64,000 nucleotides of DNA from Planctomycetota bacterium (lineage in GTDB: Bacteria > Planctomycetota > Planctomycetia > Pirellulales > Pirellulaceae): contig CAUJKE010000115.1 in NCBI GenBank assembly GCA_963205385.1, positions 1 to 64,000 on the forward strand. The letters are read 5' to 3'. Made by a program: the position numbers and the translations under genes. The stretch's first letter is position 1. Each line of letters opens with the position of its first letter. A model generated the notes under the pieces. The model worked only from the letters and a program-made list of their open reading frames with translations, was not told where the DNA came from and did not search any database. Positions 61,826 to 64,000 of this stretch are shown here, piece after piece.

Positions 61826-61975
61826 AAGCAACGGACTTGCGAAGTGCTGACTTCGACTCGTGAATCAGGGCGGCCGCACGCGCGGTGAACGTCTATGATG
61901 ATAGCCGCGTTCACTCGCAACTCTACACTGGCCAGCCAGTGGCAAGCCGTCGGCAAGCCTGAGTGCGCCACGCCG
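61826..61975 (+). repeat. Dispersed repeat family D, copy 3
   Basis: CTTGCGAAGTGCTGACTTCGACTCGTGAATCAGGGCGGC...GATAGCCGCGTTCACTCG...CACTGGCCAGCCAGTGGCA. Confidence 0.85.
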
Positions 61976-62463
61976 GCGCGCCCTGGTGTTGGCGGATCGG
62001 GGCTTTTTCAGGGAGCGGGGGGCGGCGGGCGGCGCGAAATGGCGGCAAGCGGCGAAGCTTGTGGCTGAGGAAGGCGGGAAGTTTTTCTTGAACCGAGAGT
62101 GGCCGGGGTGTGTCTGGGGTGATGGCGTTGGGGGCGGAGCGGTGGGAGAATTTCGCTAGCGGACGCGCGGGGCGGCGAGCGCGGGGGGAACTTTTATCGC
62201 TGAAAGAAGTGCGTGCGAGAGCGGTAGTTAAGGGATGGGGCGGCGTTCGCCGGAGTTTGGGAAGGGGGCGGCGTGGGGCGTCCGAAGCCTGGCGACTGCT
62301 CCGCCTGCGAGGCACTGATTGCCAGGCCCCCGCGAATTGCGTAGTATGGGGCTGTTGTGAAAGCGGCGGCTAAGATTGTCGTGATTCGAACGAATAAGAC
62401 GTGACCGCTCGCAGGCCACAAGTTAATTACGGGAATTTCCCGCAGGTAAATGGGATCAGAGGC

Positions 62464-62510
62464 ACTAATCATTCACGCGCACTAGTCATTCACGCGCCTA
62501 GTCATGCTTG
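62464..62510. promoter_or_regulatory. Tandem 17-bp repeats upstream of the Ubl-E2-JAB operon (candidate operator/promoter region)
   Basis: ACTAATCATTCACGCGC / ACTAGTCATTCACGCGC / CTAGTCATGC. Confidence 0.45.
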
Positions 62511-62545
62511 TGCAGCGCGACATTCGTCCGCAGGAGTAACGGAAC

Positions 62546-62845
62546 ATGACGGACCAAGCCAAGCCCGCCGATCGCCAAGGGACGCGGGTCACATTTCTCG
62601 ATCAAACCGGGGCCAAGAGTGTGGAGGCGGTGATTGCCGACACTGTCTCGGTCAAGCGCATTTTGCCCAACATCATCACCAAGATGAATCTGCCGGTGAT
62701 GGGGCCTGACGGCCAGCCAATGAGCTATTCCCTCGACCACAAGGAAGGGGGCAAGCGGTTGCGTGAAGATCAAACGTTGCCTACGGCTTCCGTCCGCGAC
62801 GGCGACCACTTGATTGTGTATCCGGAAATTGTCGCCGGGGCTTAA
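62546..62845 (+). CDS. Ubiquitin-like beta-grasp protein (EsaB/YukD-like)
   Basis: RVTFLDQTGAKSVEAVIADTVSVKRILPNIITKMNLP...YSLDHKEGGKRLREDQTLPTASVRDGDHLIVYPEIVAGA; next to an E2 gene. Confidence 0.75.
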   Translation: MTDQAKPADRQGTRVTFLDQTGAKSVEAVIADTVSVKRILPNIITKMNLPVMGPDGQPMSYSLDHKEGGKRLREDQTLPTASVRDGDHLIVYPEIVAGA

Positions 62846-62875
62846 CTCAAGGGATAGCTACGCAAGGATAGGCTC

Positions 62876-63622
62876 ATGGCGGAATCTCCTCGTAATCGCC
62901 GACTTCGCGCCGATCACCGGGCATTGGAAACGTTGAAGCGCGAAAGCAACATCTTCGATTTCGTCGCCCGCGGCGAGATGCCGGATACGTATCTCTTGGT
63001 ATTCAACGGGCGAGGCGTCTATCGGAGCGATCCCGCGGCGCCGGTCATGCCTAACGACCGCCACGAAGTTTATCTGCGCTTGGGGGCGGCCTATCCGCGG
63101 ATGATGCCGGAACTGACCTGGCGTTCGCCGATCTTTCATCCCAATATTTCGTCCAGCGGCGTGGTTTGTCTCGGCGGGTATGGAACGTATTGGGTGCCGA
63201 GCTTGAGCCTCGACGAGTTGTGCACCATGCTGTGGGACATGATTCGCTTCGAGAACTACGATCCCAATAGCCCGTACAATCGAGAAGCGGCAATTTGGGC
63301 GAAGCAGCAAAAGGATTATCGCTTCCCACTCGACGCACGTCCGATCCGCGACCGCGTGGCGCAACAGCCGCGGGCCAGGCAGCCAGCAAAGCCGCAGCCA
63401 GCGACGCCGCAGCCAGTCAAGCCGCAGCTAAACAAGCCGCAGCCGCACTCGACGCCGCCAACCGTATTGTCGCCAACTTCATCGCCGGCGCCACCTTTGC
63501 CGCAACCAGTCGCTAATCACGGGCCAACCTCCGACGGCATCCTGTTCCTCAGCGAGGAGATCGTGGAGGCGGAGGTTTTAGAAGATAGCGACAGCACGGC
63601 GGAGATCCTGTTCATCGATTAG
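62876..63622 (+). CDS. Ubiquitin-conjugating enzyme E2-like (UBC) protein with Pro-rich linker and acidic C-terminal tail
   Basis: AYPRMMPELTWRSPIFHPNISSSGVVCLGGYGTYWVPSLSLDELCTMLWDMIRFENYDPNSPYNREAAIW: HPN motif with Cys98 (codon 63167-63169). Confidence 0.92.
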   Translation: MAESPRNRRLRADHRALETLKRESNIFDFVARGEMPDTYLLVFNGRGVYRSDPAAPVMPNDRHEVYLRLGAAYPRMMPELTWRSPIFHPNISSSGVVCLGGYGTYWVPSLSLDELCTMLWDMIRFENYDPNSPYNREAAIWAKQQKDYRFPLDARPIRDRVAQQPRARQPAKPQPATPQPVKPQLNKPQPHSTPPTVLSPTSSPAPPLPQPVANHGPTSDGILFLSEEIVEAEVLEDSDSTAEILFID

Positions 63623-63656
63623 GGAGCGGAGAACTTGCCCGCTGAATGAGAAGCTC

Positions 63657-64000
63657 ATGTCTCCGTCGCCTACAACTTTACTTTCCGAATTTGGCATTCA
63701 GCAGCGTGGGAAGGCGATAGGCGTCATCTATGCGGATGCGCCGGTGGTGCTGATGCAGGGGAACGCGTTGGACGCACTCGTGGCCTATTCGATGGAGGAT
63801 TTGCAGCGCGAGCAGGGCGCGTTTTTGTTAGGGGTGCGGCATACTAAACCCTCGGCGCCGCACGGCGCGGTGGAAGTTCGCCACTTTGTGCGGGCGACCG
63901 AGACCCGCAATTCCAGCGGCGCGATCGCCTTCACGCCGGATACGTGGGCGGCGTTTCATCAGACGGCCCGCGAGCAATACCCGCAGGAAACGTTGCTCGG
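63657..64000 (+). CDS. JAB/MPN-domain (Mov34/PAD-1-like) protein, 3' truncated by window end
   Basis: Hand translation: MSPSPTTLLSEFGIQQRGKAIGVIYADAPVVLMQGNALDALVAYSMEDLQREQGAFLLGVRHTKPSAPHGAVEVRHFVRATETRNSSGAIAFTPDTWAAFHQTAREQYPQETLLG; E-x-GAFLLG JAB-like core; HxH would lie beyond the window. Confidence 0.75.
   Translation, partial: MSPSPTTLLSEFGIQQRGKAIGVIYADAPVVLMQGNALDALVAYSMEDLQREQGAFLLGVRHTKPSAPHGAVEVRHFVRATETRNSSGAIAFTPDTWAAFHQTAREQYPQETLL

Noticed and set aside
52122-62000. Integron-like cassette array (repeats as attC sites)
   Set aside because: No convincing paired RYYYAAC/GTTRRRY core sites and no integrase in the window; repeats are also not all of one family.
61923-62420. Overlapping ORFs in the roughly 500 bp before the Ubl gene
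   Set aside because: Low-complexity G/C-rich DNA giving Arg/Pro-rich translations on both strands; no domain or ribosome site support.

Overview
High-GC bacterial chromosome segment with a planctomycete-like gene complement (DUF1559 pilin-like protein, PSCyt1-type cytochrome domain, DUF1080, 'NPYESP' N-terminus, many secreted unknowns). Recognisable content in order: porin 3' end; amt; DUF1559 and lipoprotein; HAD hydrolase; large alpha/beta-hydrolase protein; Hsp70 / ODP-type diiron MBL / flavin-halogenase-like gene set next to an Rrf2 regulator and a quinol-type NO reductase; DapA-like and epimerase genes; tRNA-Lys(CUU); cyanophycinase-like; DUF1080; repeat-rich non-coding block; PQQ-propeller lipoprotein; TA module whose toxin is broken by a nonsense codon; DUF4139; radical SAM/SPASM; XamI-like Type II R-M system; SMI1/KNR4 gene between 53-bp direct repeats; PNPOx; phosphodiesterase; mnmG; HTH-REC regulator and kinase; hopanoid genes (shc, hpnH, hpnG-like); comEC; trpB; toxin/immunity-like pair between dispersed repeats; cytochrome; transglutaminase; fabI and MaoC-PTA; two mosaic HEAT paralogues. 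At the right edge is a eukaryotic-like ubiquitin-type operon (Ubl, E2 with HPN and catalytic Cys, and the start of a JAB/MPN gene cut by the window end). This is the most interesting locus. Several dispersed palindromic repeat families were also found by eye. Everything is from reading the sequence and supplied translations; no searches were run.
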